64,000 nt of DNA from Dipteris shenzhenensis. Its lineage: Eukaryota > Polypodiophyta > Polypodiopsida > Gleicheniales. The stretch's first letter is position 1; each line of letters opens with the position of its first letter. Of the stretch, positions 45,190 through 57,428 are shown piece after piece. A program made the position numbers and the translations under genes. The DNA lies in the NCBI GenBank assembly GCA_047967505.1, contig CM106538.1. One strand, written 5' to 3'. A model generated the notes under the pieces. The model made no database searches. It had not been told where the DNA came from and saw only the letters and a list, made by a program, of their open reading frames with translations.

Positions 45190-46626
45190 CCCAACATGGC
45201 TGGACGCCATTGGCGACAATGATGGGGATATCGACCTCGATGCAGAGGCTAACAATTTCTTTAATCAAAGAAATAATAACAATCAAGGCAGACACCCCTT
45301 AGGAAAACAGAAACTTCCCAAATATAATGGTAGGGGAGATCCAGCCCGATTCCTCCAGCATTTTGATGCCGCATGTCGAGCAGGTGGAGATTAATCCCAT
45401 GAAACCAAGGTGGCTTGGTTTCCCATGGCCTTAACTGATGAAGCGTTTGAATGGTACCTAGACCTTCTAGTGGAAGAGCGCGCCACATGGGACCTACTTC
45501 AAATAGAATTCAAGCGACGCTTTCAACTAGAGAGGCTACAAGATGATCCCACTCTCCAACTAAGCAAGATCGAACAAGGTCAGCAAGAAGATGTACGCAC
45601 GTACTTGGGTAAGATGAAAAGATTAATCACCAAATGTGACCCACGCCCAGATGCAAAGTACCTCATTGCATGGTTCATTGTGCAAGACTAAGAAAGAAAA
45701 TCCGAAAGGATATGAAAAAGATTAGCAGCTATGAAATGTTCAGTGCTACTCATGCGGCAGCCATTGACATTGAGGGTGGAATGACCGACTCAGACACTAG
45801 CAGTGTTGATGGCAGATCTAGTATGCGAGATAAGCGCTCAAAAAAGGGCAAATCAAAGTCCACTACTAAAACATCAAATGAAGATCACCTAGAGGCCATG
45901 GCCATGAAGTTGAAAGAAGACATGATGCAGGCCATGGAACAAAAACTTCACTTGTCTCAGCCACCAACTCAGACATATCCACAGCAAGAAAATGTCTGGT
46001 GTCCACATTGCACGGCCAGTCATATAGCAAATGAGTGCCCAGTCCTAAGAGCTAGGATCACTGCACAAGCAAATCCACTGCCAAGGTTGTGGTGCCATAT
46101 CTGCATCGTCGGCAGCCATGATGAAAACAGTTGCATCTTCAACATGCGCAACAATTTGCCTCGACCTCAACAATACCAAGCAGTACCCATGCCAATGTAT
46201 AGGCAACTGGCACTTGCACAAGCACCCCCAGCTCTGAGACTAAATCCTATTTTCATTTGGACACAAGTCCCACAACTACTTAGGAATCCAAATCCACGAC
46301 CATATCCAAGAGCACCAAATCCAGCTCCTCAGGCAGTCCCAATACATCAATTACAAGCCAAGGAAGTAGACTCATCATTTGAGTATGAAACAGAGTACCC
46401 ATCATACTATGTAGAAGGTGTAGAGGGTCTAATACTAGTTTATGCAAATCAAGTACGTCCCAACACATATCGAGCACCAATCAAGTGCTACAGTTGTGGC
46501 GAAAATCACCGGATCACAGAGTGCCCTCATCATGGTAGCTCAGCTACTTTCCAACCCCTCTGTAGAGATTGTGGCATAGGACATGCTTGTATGGATTGTC
46601 CCATGAAAAAGGCCCAAAACAAATAG
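45190..46626 (+). pseudogene. Gypsy gag with four zinc knuckles
   Basis: The first frame (about 45190-45690) contains KLPKYNGRGDPARFLQHFDA and AFEWYLDLL...WDLLQIEFKRRF, the retrotransposon gag capsid pattern, with a TAA near 45393. A frameshift near 45690 leads to the frame 45670-46626. This has an acidic/Ser-rich linker and four CCHC knuckles: CPHCTASHIANEC, CHICIVGSHDENSC, CYSCGENHRITEC and CRDCGIGHACMDC. Gypsy gag proteins normally have one or two. The stop TAG is at 46624. Confidence 0.8.
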
Positions 46627-47222
46627 AGGTTAAGCCTGACATCCTAATTGGCATCATTGGGGTGGACCATCAAAGTCTGGGTCCAGCAAGTGTAATATCA
46701 CAACCTATAAATGTAATTACATGCCAACAGAAAGAGGCCACCAAGGACCCTAACATTCCAATCCGACCAAAGCAGCTTCTTTAAAAGAAAGCACAAGTGC
46801 CTCCACCTCCACCAAGCAATGAGCAGCTGAGCACATCGACATCAACTCCTGAGCCTCAAATAAAGGAAGCTCCATACTGAAATGCAGACGTGGAGAAGGC
46901 TCGCTTTCAGGCACTTCAACAATATGTACAAAAGGAACAAGCTCAATTTGAGACTGAGAAACAAGCTTAATTTGAGGCTGAGAAACAAGCTCAAGACCCA
47001 ATCCATGACTTGGCCCCACAGAGTATTGATATTATACTCGAGCCTCTATTCTAACAACAGACTCCACAACATCATGTACTGCCACATCATCTTGAAGGAG
47101 CCGCACTCTCTAGCATCTTGAGTTGCCTTGTGTCAATTCCCATCGGAATCCTCCTATGGAATTGTCCCAATCTCTGAGAGAGTTTCAAAGGATGGATTGA
47201 ACTCGCAAATCCCCCTCCACCT
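46627..47222 (+). pseudogene. Gypsy gag-protease linker, decayed
   Basis: Gln/Glu/Pro-rich translation in shifting frames, such as the NKLNLRLRNKLNLRLRNKL repeat near 46940-46990 (a 27-base tandem repeat). It has no intact frame. Confidence 0.5.
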
Positions 47223-47504
47223 ATGAATGACATTGAAGATATCCCTGTGCAGATGGATGAGAGAGATGACATATGCAACATTACTGTGCCTTTGATCCAC
47301 AAGGCATATAATGAAGTCCAAGCCATAGTGGATGGTGGAGCCGGTGTAAATGTCCTATCAAAGGAGCTCTACGAAGAATGGGGTCTCCCACCAATGCAAA
47401 AGGCTAATTTCAACATACATCTTGCCGATGATTCATGGGCTAAACCCTTGGGAATAGTAAATGGCGTGTCTAGAAAGATCGCAGGAGTCTGCTTTTCCCT
47501 TTAA
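47223..47504 (+). pseudogene. Gypsy aspartic protease remnant
   Basis: The 93-codon frame holds VQAIVDGGAGVNVLSKELYE, where the retropepsin motif is usually D(S/T)GA. DGGxGVN variants are known in plant gypsy elements. LADDSWAKPLGIV follows. The frame ends at TAA 47502; the matching second half (LGHPWLREA-like, about 47545-47580) is in another frame. Confidence 0.75.
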
Positions 47505-48205
47505 TTCACAATCTTGGATCTCCCCAAAAATTCCTATCAAATCTTACTGGGACATCCTTGGTTACGAGAAGCATCAGTCCTCCATGACTAGGGAACTGAT
47601 AGACTGACAATCCAAAATCATGACACCGCAGTCAGGGTGAATGTGGGGATAGGAGCTATAAAACCAATTGTGCCTAAAGCGTTGGATGACACATCTTCAA
47701 TGACCAATCTCAAGCAAATCAACTCCCTTGCAACAGCATGCCATAGCGGGCGATTCACAAAGCAATGTCAATAACTGGATACAAACATTGGCAACCATCG
47801 ACAACTGCCATTCATTAGACCCCATCTTCTCACAGATAGATGCTAAGGTGCTACAGGTAGATCCTCCACTCACACATGAAGAACCAATCGATTTGGAGAT
47901 GCCATTCTTTATGGCTGACCTCGAGTGGGATAATGAACTTGAAGAAGGTACCCATACCAATGATGACTCAAATTTTCCTTGGGACCTTGAAACAGAGGTT
48001 GAGAATGCTGAAATTGAAGATCAAATATTTGATAATGACTTAGCCATTCTGCATGCCCTAATGGCAGTCAAACTCCCAAAAGTTGAACCTCCAAAGTTAA
48101 ATAACGAGCAGAAGATCCCGTAAGAAAGCTGAAGGAGGAAATCGCAGAAAAGCCAAAGCCAAACACTTCAATGAATTCGAACGAGTCCAAACAAGGATCG
48201 TCAAA
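47505..48205 (+). pseudogene. Gypsy protease-RT linker
   Basis: It contains the protease C-terminal piece (LLGHPWLREASVLHD near 47550) and an acidic 131-codon frame (47728-48123; EEPIDLEMPFFMADLEWDNE). The function of the linker is unknown. Confidence 0.5.
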
Positions 48206-49880
48206 TTGTACCTTGCAAAGCTAGCTCCCTCAAAATCAGAGCCACCACCTCTTGAATGGTTCCCTGAGGGACTGGAAGGAGTATGCTCAGCAAATGAACC
48301 CTTACTTGGAAACACCTTACCAGTGGAAAAGTTACCCCACAATTCCCAACGTAAAAAGTTTCAAAAATATAAGCCACATGTGTGGATGAAGCTCGATCAG
48401 GAGACTTCAAAAAAAGAAAGTCAAAAAGAGCCTAACAAATTGGTAAATGAAACTATGCCACCAAATACACATGGCACATGTCAGGCCAGTTCAACACCAT
48501 CAGAGGCCAATCTTCGAGAAGTGCCAGAATACTTCAAGAATTACACAAGTGGCAATGCACCAATAGCAATGCCAAGACCACTAAGAGAATCTGAAGTTCA
48601 AGGAATAGATAGCTTTGGAGAAACTCCAATCTATGAGGGATCAGCAAAAACATGCACAATAAACCTTGCCCTTGAAGGGGAGGAAGAAAAATTGGATTTC
48701 ATTGAGAAACAACTTCAACAAGAAGATGAAACCAAACTCAAAGCACTCCTAATGGAATACCGTGACCACCTAGCATGGTCATACAAAGAGATGAAAGGAA
48801 TTTTACTAGATGTGGCAGTACACATGATACCTATAAGGGAAGGTGCTCACCCTAAGATATGTGGACCTTATCCCACAAATCCTAAATATGGCACCATGGT
48901 TTATGATGAGCTAGAAAAACTCCTAGATGCCGGATTCATCTACGAGATAGAGCACACTGATTGGGTTTCACCCATCATCATTGTGCCTAAATGCAACAAG
49001 AAGCTCAAAATATGCACGTAAAATTAAAAAAATGTGAATGCTGTCACAATTAGGGATCACTATCCCCTACCCTTAGCAGAAATAGTGTTGGAAAAGTTGG
49101 CAGGCTCCAAAATATATAGCTTCTTGTATGGCTTCAGTGGCTATAACCAAGTGCAAATTGCTCTTAAAGACCAATCAAAAATAGCATTTGCTACAAAATG
49201 GGGTATTTTTGCATGTAGAGTCATGCCATTTGGCCTTTGTAATGCCCCAATCACATTCCAATGAGCCATGTTCATAGCTTTCAAGTCATTTCTAAATAAG
49301 CTTTTACAGGTGTTCTTGGATGATTTGTGCATCCATTCAAACACAAAAGACCACTCCAAATGTCTTGAAGCAATACTAATCAAATGCAGGGAGTATGGCA
49401 TCTCCCTAAATCCAACAAAATGCTAGTTCATGGTCACCCATGGAGTTGTTTTGGGACACCGTCTCTCAACATGGGATTGCAAAACTGACATGGTCAAAAT
49501 CAAAATCATCATGGAATTGCCTCCTCCTACAAATTCCAAAGGTGTACAGGTCTTTATGGGACATGGCGGCTATTATAAAAGATTTATATTGCGGTATGCC
49601 ATGATAGCTAGACCACTTTACAAATTATTAGTGGAATTCTTATGGACCGAAGAGTGCGACCAAGCCTTTGAGCTTTTGAAGTGGTGCCTAATCACAGCAC
49701 CCATCCTTATATCTCCCAATTGGGATATTGATTTTCATGTTCATAATGATGGATCCAAGTATGCAATTGGGAGTGTGCTTTGTCAACCTGGTGAACATAA
49801 GAAAGACTACCCATTCTAGTTTGCCAGTTGACAACTCAATGATGCAAAGATCAACTATACCACCATAGAAAGAGAAGCCC
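48206..49880 (+). pseudogene. Gypsy reverse transcriptase and start of RNase H
   Basis: One frame throughout, with stops at 49019, 49262, near 49423 and 49817. Motifs: HLAWSYKEMKGI, the RT entry motif; GFIYEIEHTDWVSPIIIVPK; YPLPLAEIVLEKLAGSKIYS; WGIFACRVMPFGLCNAPITF; and VFLDDLCIHS, the YxDD box with Phe and Leu in place of Tyr and the x residue. Then FMGHGGYYKRFI, and RNase H with FHVHNDGSKYAIGSVL. The order and motifs are those of Ty3/gypsy pol. Confidence 0.88.
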
Positions 49881-50740
49881 TAGCAATGGTGTACAGTGTA
49901 AAGAAATTTCGGCACTATCTACTACTGGCAAATGATTTTGTCTTCTACACTAACCATCAAGCATTGCTTTATCTTGTGAACCATCTGTGTACAATAGGAA
50001 GAATAACTAGATGGCTCCTTTGCTTCAAGAATTCAACTTCAAAATACTGGTCCACAAAGGTGCCCAACACTACATTGCTGATCACATGTCTCGTGTCAAG
50101 TCAGGAGAAGAAGCCACTAGAGTAGAAGACGACTTACCAGATGCCACACTATTTCAAATAGATGCTGTTCCAGAGTGGTGTGGAGATATCATTGGGTACT
50201 TGATGGCAGGAAGACCACCCTTTGAAATGAAAGCAGTAGATGCCAAAAAATTGATTCTAAAGGCTGCACCCTATCAACTCATTGCAGGACAACTGTACAA
50301 GATGGGCAAGGACCAGATATTAAGAAGATGTGTAATGCCTCATGAGATCATGCCAATCCTGAGTGAAGTCCATGAAGGCATTGCAAGAGGACACTTCCAA
50401 GGGGAAGCCACAGCAAGAAAAGTTCTCCTCACAGGCTACTGGTGGCCAACACTGTGGGCAGATGCCTATGAATATGTAAAAGCATGTGATGTATGCCAAC
50501 AGACTACTAAACCACAACACAAAGAATTCAATCCCCTAAGAATAGTTGTTGCACAAAAACCATTTGAAAAATGGGGGATTGACTATGTGGGTCCCATACA
50601 TCCAGCAGCAAAAGGAACATAGGCACGCTACATCATTGTGGCCACTGATTACTTTACAAAATGGGCTGAAGCTAAAGCAGTCAGAAAGGCAGATGCCAGA
50701 AGCACAGCAAGATTCCTATACAAAAATGTAATCACCTAAT
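49881..50740 (+). pseudogene. Gypsy RNase H end and truncated integrase
   Basis: RNase H continues (ALAMVYSVKKFRHYLL, FYTNHQALLYLVNH) and shifts frame near 50010 into the 50011-50622 frame. Integrase zinc residues are H(E)GIARGHFQ and CDVCQQ, followed by WGIDYVGPI. After TAG 50620 the frame continues with YIIVATDYFTKWAEAKAV, which holds the first catalytic Asp. It ends at TAA near 50738 in NVIT*FSIG. The rest of the core, with the second Asp and the Glu, is absent. Confidence 0.85.
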
Positions 50741-52417
50741 TCAGCATTGGAAGACAACATCAATGAAGCCCCACTACAATGCACAATGGTGGTGTACCAA
50801 GAGCTTGTGGCTGCTCTACAAGTGGAATATCACCTCAACGCACGTGTGCTTATCCAATGGAAGCAACTCCAAATCAGGATCATATCTGCTCATCCAACAA
50901 TCAAATGGGGACATTCCATCAAGACTAGAACCCTATGCATAATTTGCCAAGACTTGTCTGAAGATGAGAAAAATATCTTCTACCTATCTACACATGTCGG
51001 GTTAATAGCACTCAGGACGGATGCTTTCATTGCATATGTATGCCTCATGGGTAGTCCTCCCCTCAGGATTATTGCAAGTTTGTTGCCATTGCTACAAAGG
51101 CCATCACTATTATTTGCAAGGCACGACATAATTGGCATCCCACCCATACAACTGATGATCCCATTGCACCAGCAAAAAGAAGTGTTGGAAGATGACAAGG
51201 CCTATCTCACATCCAACTTCCATATCTAACCACTCTTTCTGCCAACATCATAACCTCACTTACCCTTGCTACTGCTACCACCCTCTTAACCTTCCTTGAG
51301 CTCCATCCTAACATCTATTCCATCCATCGTCTCTTTGCTTATGCCTCTCACCACTTTCAACTAAGCCAACAGTCACAAACTGACGAGCCCCTCACACCTA
51401 GCTTCTTCCACTTCCTTGCTAATCCTACCCTTGAGGATTACCAAGCTGCCCAAACCATTTGCCCAATTCTTCCCCCCCTCCCCTCTGCTCCCCCTTTTGC
51501 AACTAACACTCTTCCATATTTCTCCCCCATGTCCCTAGATTCTCTCCCTGCCCTGTTATCACCTCCGACACTACTTGTGCTTCCATCAGTAGAAAATGAC
51601 ACACTATTTGATTTTGAATATTAGGATTCGGATAATCCAATTCGTACTCCCATGCCAAAATTTTGATGAGATTCACTTCCCAGTAACCCCATTAAGAAAA
51701 TTTGGAGCAAATATCCTAATATGAAATTTCGAGGTGGATGGCAACTTTCCTACCAACCTTCATCACCATCAAATTAGTGAAGGTTGGATTAGCAAGTTGG
51801 ATCCACAACCTAATTGGCACTGCCCCAAGCTCTTTGATGTAATCTTCTTGAAGGAGCACCTACATGCACCTCCATGTCTCAGAACCCATCCCAAGTTCTA
51901 TGCAGTTCCACGGCATAAAAAATGGGAAGCCAACATACACACGTTGGATGAAGATCGAACCATTAATTGGCCAATGATCGAACCATACTCTGGTGTAGAA
52001 TGGAATATTCAAGGCACAATGGTCTGAGCACTTCAGTAGCATGAGAAAATAATGCGCGGCAACATTGATCGCTTCCTTCCCCTAAGTGCTATATTCTATA
52101 AAACATTGGAATTCATTCTAGAGGTCCCATGTTATCTCGATTTCCATTTGCCTCCACTCAATTTCAATCCCAATGAATGGGTCGATGCTCAGATTACAAG
52201 CTGACTCTATCAAAGAGTGATCTTCTTAGAAGCACGCCACATATCTCTGTTTGAGCAAATGGTGGATACAGGCTACCTAGAAACTGAGCAAAAATTGTAT
52301 GGTGCCAAGGCTTTATAGCAATAGGATCAACTAGCACAACACAAGTTTCACAGCCATTGGACTAAAGGCATGGCAATCCAGGTTCGTGCTCGCAATAAGC
52401 CATAACTCGAGGACGGG
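50741..52417 (+). pseudogene. Unrecognised gypsy 3' region
   Basis: About 1.7 kb between the broken integrase and the right LTR. Open pieces are 50747-51229 (160 codons, with CIICQDLSEDEKNIFYLSTH) and 51734-52027 (97 codons, GWISKLDPQPNWHCPKLFDV). The latter continues past stops with NIDRFLPLSAIFYKTLEF and LDFHLPPLNFNPNEWVDAQI to about 52380. The residues look like real protein. No integrase, chromodomain, env or RNase H motif was seen. It may be an extra ORF of this lineage or a captured host fragment. Confidence 0.4.
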
Positions 52418-53595
52418 TAACATAAGGCTAGAAATAATCCCTCTTAGAAATCCAACTTGCATGTTCTACATGCAAGTTCTACATGCGAGTTCTACATGCA
52501 ACTCCTACATGCGAGTTCTACATGCGAGTCCTACATGCAAGTTCTACATGCGAGTTCTACATGCAACTCCTACATGCGAGTTCTACATGCCACTCCTACA
52601 TGCGAGTTCTACATGCGAGTTCTACATGCGACTCCTACATGCGAGTTCTACATGCAACTCCTACATGCGAGTTCTACATGCAACTTCTATATGCAAGTTC
52701 TACATGTAGAGAGAGAATGTCTTCCGATTCCTACATGCAGAGAGAAAAGCTCTCTAACTTGTATAAATACCCCATAATGGAATGAAGCCCACACTCTTTG
52801 GGGCATTGTGTTGAGTTCTACTTTGCTATTCCAAGCAATTGTCTCAAGTGTCCATGCTTCCTTGCACTCCACGTCCAAAAGCATGTCCTAACCTTGCAAC
52901 TCCTCCTCCCCTCTCCTCCAACCTTGCAACCCATTCTCTCCCTCTCCTCCTCCCTCCTCCTCCTCCCTCCTCCTCCTCCCTTCTCCTCCTCCCTTCTCCT
53001 CCTCCGTCCTCCTCCTCCTCCTCCCTCCTCTCTCTTCTTTCCCCCATGCTCTTACACCTTCTTCCTCTCCCACTCCTATGCTCCCCGTAAACCCTTAGTT
53101 CCTCAACCCTTAATCTCCATGATCTACAAGGGAGATGAGTTCTCCACCATGTACTCTACTCTAAACCTTGGAACCTCTTCTAAACTCTGGAGCCTCCTTC
53201 TAAACTATGGAACCTCTTTGTAAACCTTGGAACCTCCTTCTAAGCCTTGGACCTCCTTCTAAACCTTGGAACTCCTTCTAACCCTGGAACCTCTTCTAAA
53301 CTCTGGAACCTCCTCCTAACCCTTAAACTCCTCCTAAACCTTGCAACCCCCAATGAAGATGAAAGCCTTCATTACCTCAACCATGATGATACATGTTCCT
53401 TTTACACATGCATGCACTATGTTTGCTTACCACACTTAAGCCTACGTCTCTCAACGAAACACAACTCGAGGTCCTAAGCTACACATATACTACAAATGAC
53501 AACCCTGATATATCTGTAGGTGACAAAAAGCCTCAGAATCCTGCATACTGAGAATACCTTGCTCTTCCTATGGAAGTCGTAGGAAAGAGCCAACA
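52418..53595 (+). repeat. 3' LTR of the gypsy element
   Basis: About 1.18 kb, the same order of parts as the left LTR: 13-bp minisatellite (52464-52710), TATAAATA (52762-52769), CCTCCT tract (about 52895-53035), CTAAACCTTGG repeats (about 53160-53340), ending GAGCCAACA. It is longer mainly because the minisatellite has about seven more units. Confidence 0.87.
52464..52710 (+). repeat. 13-bp minisatellite in the 3' LTR
   Basis: About nineteen units of the TTCTACATGCGAG type, about 90 bases longer than in the 5' LTR. Confidence 0.92.
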
Positions 53596-53600
53596 TATAC

Positions 53601-55255
53601 AGAGCGGATATTGGTCTACCATTATACTTCAAGCATGGATTATGGCTTGCCTCACTACATTACCGCTATATGTTAGTGGAAAGCCATCTTTTATGATGGA
53701 GCATTTAAATGAGGATATGCAAGTGTCTAGAGGAGATGGAGAGTAGCATGGCAGCTTGAGGTATACCCTCCCCCTCCTCTCTCTATCTCCCCTTCCCCAT
53801 TCCCCCTCTTCCCCCCCCCTTCTCTACAATGGAGGATTGTTAAAAGCGTGCATGAATCGGGGAGCTCCAAGCTCCTTCTTGCCTGTCATACCCTCTATAA
53901 CCTGTAAGCTTACCTCCGGCAGTAGCTACTATACAACCCGACCACCATCTCTTGTTATGATGAGCAATTTGAGGCCATTTTTCCCTACTCAACCACGCTG
54001 CCATTATCTACATGCTCTCTTTGTTTGGCAGTTGCAGCTTACAAATGGAATTATATGAGTAGCCTCAAAAGGCTAGTATCAAACTGAGAGCCAATGATGC
54101 AACTGTGTTAAGACGAACATCCTTGGGACAGCACCCGAGATAGCTAAGGGGAGACGTTGCATTGAGGATATCCAGTGTGAACTTGAGATGAGCTTGAGAC
54201 CTAGGTAAGATCTATACTACCTGCATTAATTTGTGCTTGATGAGCAAGAGGTTCGCCATTTTGGATTTTGGAATGGAAGAGGTAGTCGAAGGTCTTACGG
54301 CTTCTCTAGCTATACTCAGTTTCACGCTCTATTGTTGGTAACTATTTAGTGATGGGTGTGTGAATTGTGAAGCCTCAAACTTACTTCAACCATTGCTTCT
54401 ACTGTCGCACGGATTCTTTTCTATGTTGTCAAATGACCAACGGACCTTATCTTCTTTGACGTTAGACAGATCTACTCTCTGGTATTTATCTACAAGGGAA
54501 TAGCTATGGGAGCTGTGAATGAATCTACTATGAGGAGCATGCTCTCTTGTTTCTCTATGAATGCAGTTACACATAGGCACATGGGGTTGGAAGTATGGAA
54601 ACTCGGTTTTAAAAATCTACTATGAGGAGCACGTCGCTTCAAGCTGTGGATCCTTGCAGAATCTCTGGCTCCTTCCAACTATCTCTGATGTTAGCACAAC
54701 AGAGGAGTGGTGTGCTGTTGCTCAGAGCCATAGACATATGTAACTGCGTAATAACTGAGTCATTCATCTTGCCCCTCGGTTTGGGTATACTAGTAAATAT
54801 CTACTGGCTCTACTGTTTGATTGAGAACTTCTGTGAGTACTACGAGAGCTTCACTTGGAACTGCAAACAGCTATGATGAGTGTACCCCAGTGTTGGAAGA
54901 TCGTAGAATAGAGCTACCAGAACTCAAAGCTCATGGCGCAGAGAAATACCAAAATGGCTTTGCGTGAGTTGACCTTTGCCTCGAGTGGAGATGGATTTCC
55001 CTGGCTTTGAAGTTGGCTCCATTTACGACACTCTAAGCCTGTGCGGGACAAACAAATCTATTTATATCACATTAAAAGGTACTTGTTCTAACATATCTAT
55101 TGTGTGGATGGATGCAAGTGAGTGGATCTCCTTCGATAACGTGTGCTATTTGTGCATTTTTAATAACTTTATTGCACAATCTTCATCAAACATATCTAGT
55201 GTCTTCCAATCTTATAGATGATGTTCATTTTTGTATGTCAACACCCACAATGCTA
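53601..55255 (+). other. Right flank of the gypsy element, no recognised gene
   Basis: Several short protein-like pieces occur on the + strand. One, NCVKTNILGTAPEIAKGRRC then IEDIQCELEMSLRPR (about 54089-54205), runs into CCTAG/GTAAG, a plausible splice donor. Another is LDEQEVRHFGFWNGRGSR (about 54236-54350). The phrase AATCTACTATGAGGAGCA is repeated at about 54521 and 54613. No domain is assignable. Confidence 0.3.
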
Positions 55256-55261
55256 GGGGTC

Positions 55262-55332
<71 letters not shown>

Positions 55333-55564
55333 ATACACACACACACATACAATTGTCTCATTAAAAATTCCCACCGTTTCCCCCCCTTTGTTTCCGCTTC
55401 TATGTTTGGTAATTTTTTAAAGCTTTTTGCTTCCCCTTTTAGTATCTATTTTCCCCTTTTTTTTCAGTTTTTACATTCTAATTGTTTTATTTTTTACATT
55501 TTATTAAACCCTTATTAATAATAGTAGGTAACACACACACACACAAAATTTTTGTTTAATATGT

Positions 55565-55614
<50 letters not shown>

Positions 55615-55740
55615 TAATTTTTCACAATTATGAGCTTAATTTACACCTACACTATCACATTTAGACTTAGGCACCCACACACACACACACCCCTACACAT
55701 TCACACTCACACTTCTCCACCCTAATAATAAATCTCTTGA
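55256..55740. repeat. CT and CA microsatellite cluster
   Basis: A CT run (about 55262-55298) passes directly into a CA run (to about 55350). Further CA runs lie at about 55532-55546, 55568-55613 and 55674-55691. Confidence 0.92.
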
Positions 55741-57320
55741 ATTTACCTTTACATTTGTAAAAGGTATCACCTTTATATACATGTATACATGGTATGGGCT
55801 TCCTCATTACACGTATACTTGACCCTGATAGTCGTTGATTTGTAGTGGTTTACCTTTGATGCCTCTAAATGAGTGTCTTTTCACCAAATAATGCAATATA
55901 GATGTGGAAAAAGAGATCATAATTTTTAGTCTTATTGTCCCATAACAAGACCTCACCTTTTATTTCTACAAGTTGTTGCCCCAGTCTTTTGCATGGCTTG
56001 TCTCTCCCCCCTAGTTTTTTTTGTTTCCCCCCTTATATAATATGTTTTGCCCCTCCAATGATTAAGTCCTTTTTATACCCCCACCCCAACACCCCCCACT
56101 CCCTCTTTCTCTTGCTTTTAAACCTCCCAAACCTTTTTTATGCTAACTTAATCTTCTTCTGCTTTTTAATTCTTGTTTATTAACAACCCCCCTTTTTCTT
56201 TTAGGTTTTGTAATTTTTAATTCTTGTTTATTAACAACTCCCCTTTTTCTTTTAGGTTTTGTAATTTTATTCCTTTTATTGATCTGCCCTCCCTCCCCTC
56301 CCCCCCCCCTTTTTTTCCTCTTTTTCTTTTATTTTTTTGACAATTTTCTCTTTATTCTAACTAACCTTGTACTTACCTAACCCCTTGTATCTAACCCCGC
56401 CTCCACCTCACTATTTGCTCCACCGCTTTCCACCTCTTACGTGTGCTCCACCGCCACTGTTCCTTGTGTGTCATTACTCCAATTCTTATCCACGTTATTG
56501 GCGGCTGGCCCTGGTCTTTTCCCTTACGTATCTTCGACCCTGACTTGTGTTGTTCACAAGACTTGTTCTCCTCCTCACTTTTCCTTATCGTCTACTTACA
56601 TGCTATTTGCACGGTGTTCCTCTTCGGCCTACCTTTTTGCCATCTTCTGTCGTCGAAGGTTGCCATAATAGTTAATCCCGCAGCTCCCTATTCATGGCGG
56701 TCTCTCGGGTGGACGGCTTCTCTCCTACCTTCTATGCCTCTTGCATGAGCTCCTTACGATACTCTTGTACATTCTTGGTACACCTCTTCTCACAACTGTG
56801 CTTTAATACTAGGCTTGAAAGCGCTCCATGTCGCCTTTTATCGCAGCTTTGGCGATGTAAAGTAGCAAGAGCTAGCAAGTTGCTTCGTCTCCCGCTTCCC
56901 TTCTTGCAAGAGCTCCGAAGTGGCGACTTATTGCTTGGCGACTTATTTTTAAAGCGCAGACTGTTTGCTTTTACTTGTGCAAACCTTTGCCGTAACCCTT
57001 CTCTCCACAAGTTTACGTCGCAAGCATCCTCTCCTTCTCCAGGCGATGCCCTTAGATGCCCAAGTCTCTGTTTAGACTCTCAGAGTCTTCTTTACAGGCC
57101 CTACCCGTAGCTACCTACTGGGTGCTTCTACGCTGTAGGTAGTCGCCTCCTGTGCTTTTTACTTTGTAAAGTGCCGACCCGTTACACAGTTCTACTGGTA
57201 GCTCTTACCGCCCTCGCTTCCCTTCGTTATTTGAGCATTTTCTTAATAAATATGCTTATGTATAACTCTAATTAGTTGTATTTGGATTTGTAGTTTATTC
57301 TAATTTTTACCCCTTCCTAA
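55741..57320. other. Pyrimidine-rich region with a 54-bp tandem duplication
   Basis: The + strand is strongly T/C-rich. The unit TTTTAATTCTTGTTTATTAA (about 56164 and 56218) starts two copies of a 54-bp repeat ending TAGGTTTTGTAATTTT. 56390-57240 is less AT-rich and has scattered frames (for example 138 codons at 56694-57110) without a recognisable domain. Confidence 0.5.
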
Positions 57321-57395
57321 CTTTATATATATACATATATGTATATATACATATATATACATATGTATATGTATATATATACATATATGTGTATG

Positions 57396-57426
<31 letters not shown>

Positions 57427-57428
57427 TC
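57321..57428. repeat. TA/TATG microsatellite
   Basis: A run of TATATATACATATATG-type sequence ending in a pure TA run of about 20 bases. Confidence 0.93.

Larger units (their letters stand above)
37709..53595 (+). mobile_element. Ty3/gypsy element with nested insertions
   Basis: Two long direct repeats (37709-38813 and 52418-53595) frame a + strand gag, protease, RT, RNase H, integrase order, which is the Ty3/gypsy order. A tRNA-Asp-like primer site follows the left LTR, and GAGGACGGG precedes the right LTR as a polypurine-like tract. Flanks TGTAC (37704-37708) and TATAC (53596-53600) are a plausible diverged duplication. The leader carries a solo LTR and Copia-5. No chromodomain was seen after integrase; the primer type suggests the Tat/Athila side of the family. 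All coding parts are broken. Confidence 0.85.

Noticed and set aside
55260-55420. Ser/Leu/His-rich frames over the CT/CA runs
   Set aside because: Microsatellite translation only.
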